Part shown: in pieces, positions 62,930-64,000 of the stretch
How the letters are laid out: each line of letters begins with the position of its first letter
Numbering within the stretch: the stretch's first letter is position 1
Assembly (NCBI RefSeq): GCF_036320965.1
Contig: NC_092234.1
Location: forward strand, 30,388,703 to 30,452,702
DNA length: 64,000 nt
From: Panulirus ornatus
Lineage: Eukaryota > Arthropoda > Malacostraca > Decapoda > Palinuridae
Reading direction: 5' to 3'
The notes under the pieces: generated by a model
What the model was told of the DNA's origin: nothing
Database searches by the model: none
Seen by the model: the letters and a program-made list of their open reading frames with translations, nothing else
Made by a program: the position numbers and the translations under genes

Positions 62930-63270
62930 CGTTTACGATATGGTCATAATTAGGGCATTCAGTTGCCCGTCCTATCTCATATACCAAGAAAAAAAAATAC
63001 AAGACGTCATATCTAACGAATCAAAGATTTCTTTTTACTTACTAAATAAGCAGATATGAAACAGACGCACACACACACACAAACACACGTAGTCCTAAAC
63101 TGAGCTTCAGACATTAAATAACAACAACGCTTCTTTGGTGCGTAAGATGCCTGTTGCTACTGGGTTTTTTTCTTTTTTTTTTTTTTTACTTTAAAGAAAT
63201 CATGAAGACGCACCACAGTTACCTTAAACCAATGAGCACGACGGAACAACCCTATAGCCAGCCAACCATC
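62930..63270. other. No gene recognised; T-run at 63163-63187
   Basis: A/T-rich DNA with a T-rich run at 63163-63187. Confidence 0.5.
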
Positions 63271-63274
63271 CAAC

Positions 63275-63395
63275 TCTCATGCTCAAGGGCTGTACCGTTG
63301 CAACTAAAGGCTGCTAAAGGCTGTACCCTTGTGCTTACCGCCCGTGCTCCCGCGCTAAAGGGTTGTACCCTACTGCTCAAGAGGTTAAAACTACA
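63275..63395. repeat. Degenerate minisatellite of the dispersed 22-bp family
   Basis: ATGCTCAAGGGCTGTACCGT, GGCTGTACCCTTGTGCT and GGGTTGTACCCTACTGCTCA repeats, related to 42.5-42.8 kb. Confidence 0.55.
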
Positions 63396-63399
63396 ACTA

Positions 63400-64000
63400 C
63401 AACCACATGGTGGCCAAGAGCAGCACCTGGATGGTACATTTCACGTCCTACGCTCACACCACAGGTGTACAGTTCGTAACATGACTTTACACTGTTAGAG
63501 TATGTATGCTGTGCGACATGTAAGAAACTTCTCGCACAACACAGGGCGAGATGTAGCCGTGTGGAGTGCGACAGGGGGCTGGTGACACTAGCATCACACC
63601 CAGAGCATTCAAACTTATACGTATACTACCATCCAGGTCACAAGGATAGTGAAATCTACATGCCACAAGGAAGGTAATGCTTGTGTAGAAACAACTGAAT
63701 CGAACTGAGAGGTGGCAGAGACGTGCGATGAGAGAGACAGGGCGACTGTAACTATGGAGTCGTAATTAGGGGAGGGTTGTAATGGAGGCGACACTGCTGG
63801 AGCGTGCACGTAAAACAGAAGCCTACGTCGTTAAACGTACTATATAATTATTGAGAGAGGGACTGTGAAGCAAAACCAGAGTAGTAACACAGTGACGGTG
63901 CAGTGAGGAAGGAAACAAATATACCGTAAGGTAGGAGACACATGGCTAATGTGTAGTACGAAAATTGTGGTAGGAAGAGGAGAGGTAGACAGGTAAAGTC
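63400..64000. other. No gene recognised
   Basis: No supported feature to the end of the window. Confidence 0.5.

Overview
This 64 kb window reads as gene-poor nuclear DNA from a eukaryote with a large, microsatellite-saturated genome. I see no host protein-coding gene, no rRNA and no intact tRNA. The very high density of long (GA)n, (GT)n and (TA)n arrays, together with several non-LTR retrotransposon lineages and a Penelope-like element, is what I would expect from a decapod crustacean. That assignment is inference from repeat style, not from a marker gene.

Layout. 1-12.3 kb: long (GA)n, (GT)n and GGA arrays in otherwise unremarkable DNA, with one LINE tail fragment near 4.0 kb and a microsatellite cluster at 10.2-11.0 kb. 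12.6-13.0 kb: an imperfect palindrome between two (TA)n arrays that carries a Penelope-like LTR box. 17-25.4 kb: (TA)n/(GA)n arrays, a 27-bp minisatellite (19.0-19.5 kb), a 24-bp minisatellite (23.0-23.2 kb), a full SINE-like element (23.4-23.7 kb) and a 22-bp minisatellite (24.8-25.4 kb). 28.5-31.4 kb: a minus-strand 3' LINE copy, then a decayed CR1/Jockey-type LINE with a 57-bp triplication inside its RT motif. 36.3-38.8 kb: the best-preserved element, a 5'-truncated LINE with an open RT frame of about 396 codons, bracketed by two minus-strand SINE-like copies. 40-47 kb: degenerate minisatellites. 48.7-57 kb: CR1-like fragments, a SINE-like fragment, and a Penelope-like element (53.07-53.90 kb) with a GIY-YIG endonuclease remnant between perfectly length-matched 212-bp inverted repeats. 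59.4-62.2 kb: a long decayed minus-strand Jockey-type LINE with endonuclease and RT remnants. 62.4-62.9 kb: a third copy of the first LINE family.

How the parts relate. The 36.8 kb LINE family and the short SINE-like family share a 3' tail motif (CGCTACCTCGC followed by CGCGGGA), so the LINE probably supplies the reverse transcriptase for the SINE. Nearly every (TA)n array in the window abuts an end of one of these elements, which suggests either insertion into (TA)n tracts or growth of (TA)n from the element tails. The Penelope-like repeats contain a hammerhead-ribozyme-like core in both arms.

Everything below was read by eye. Clade names and element boundaries need similarity searches.
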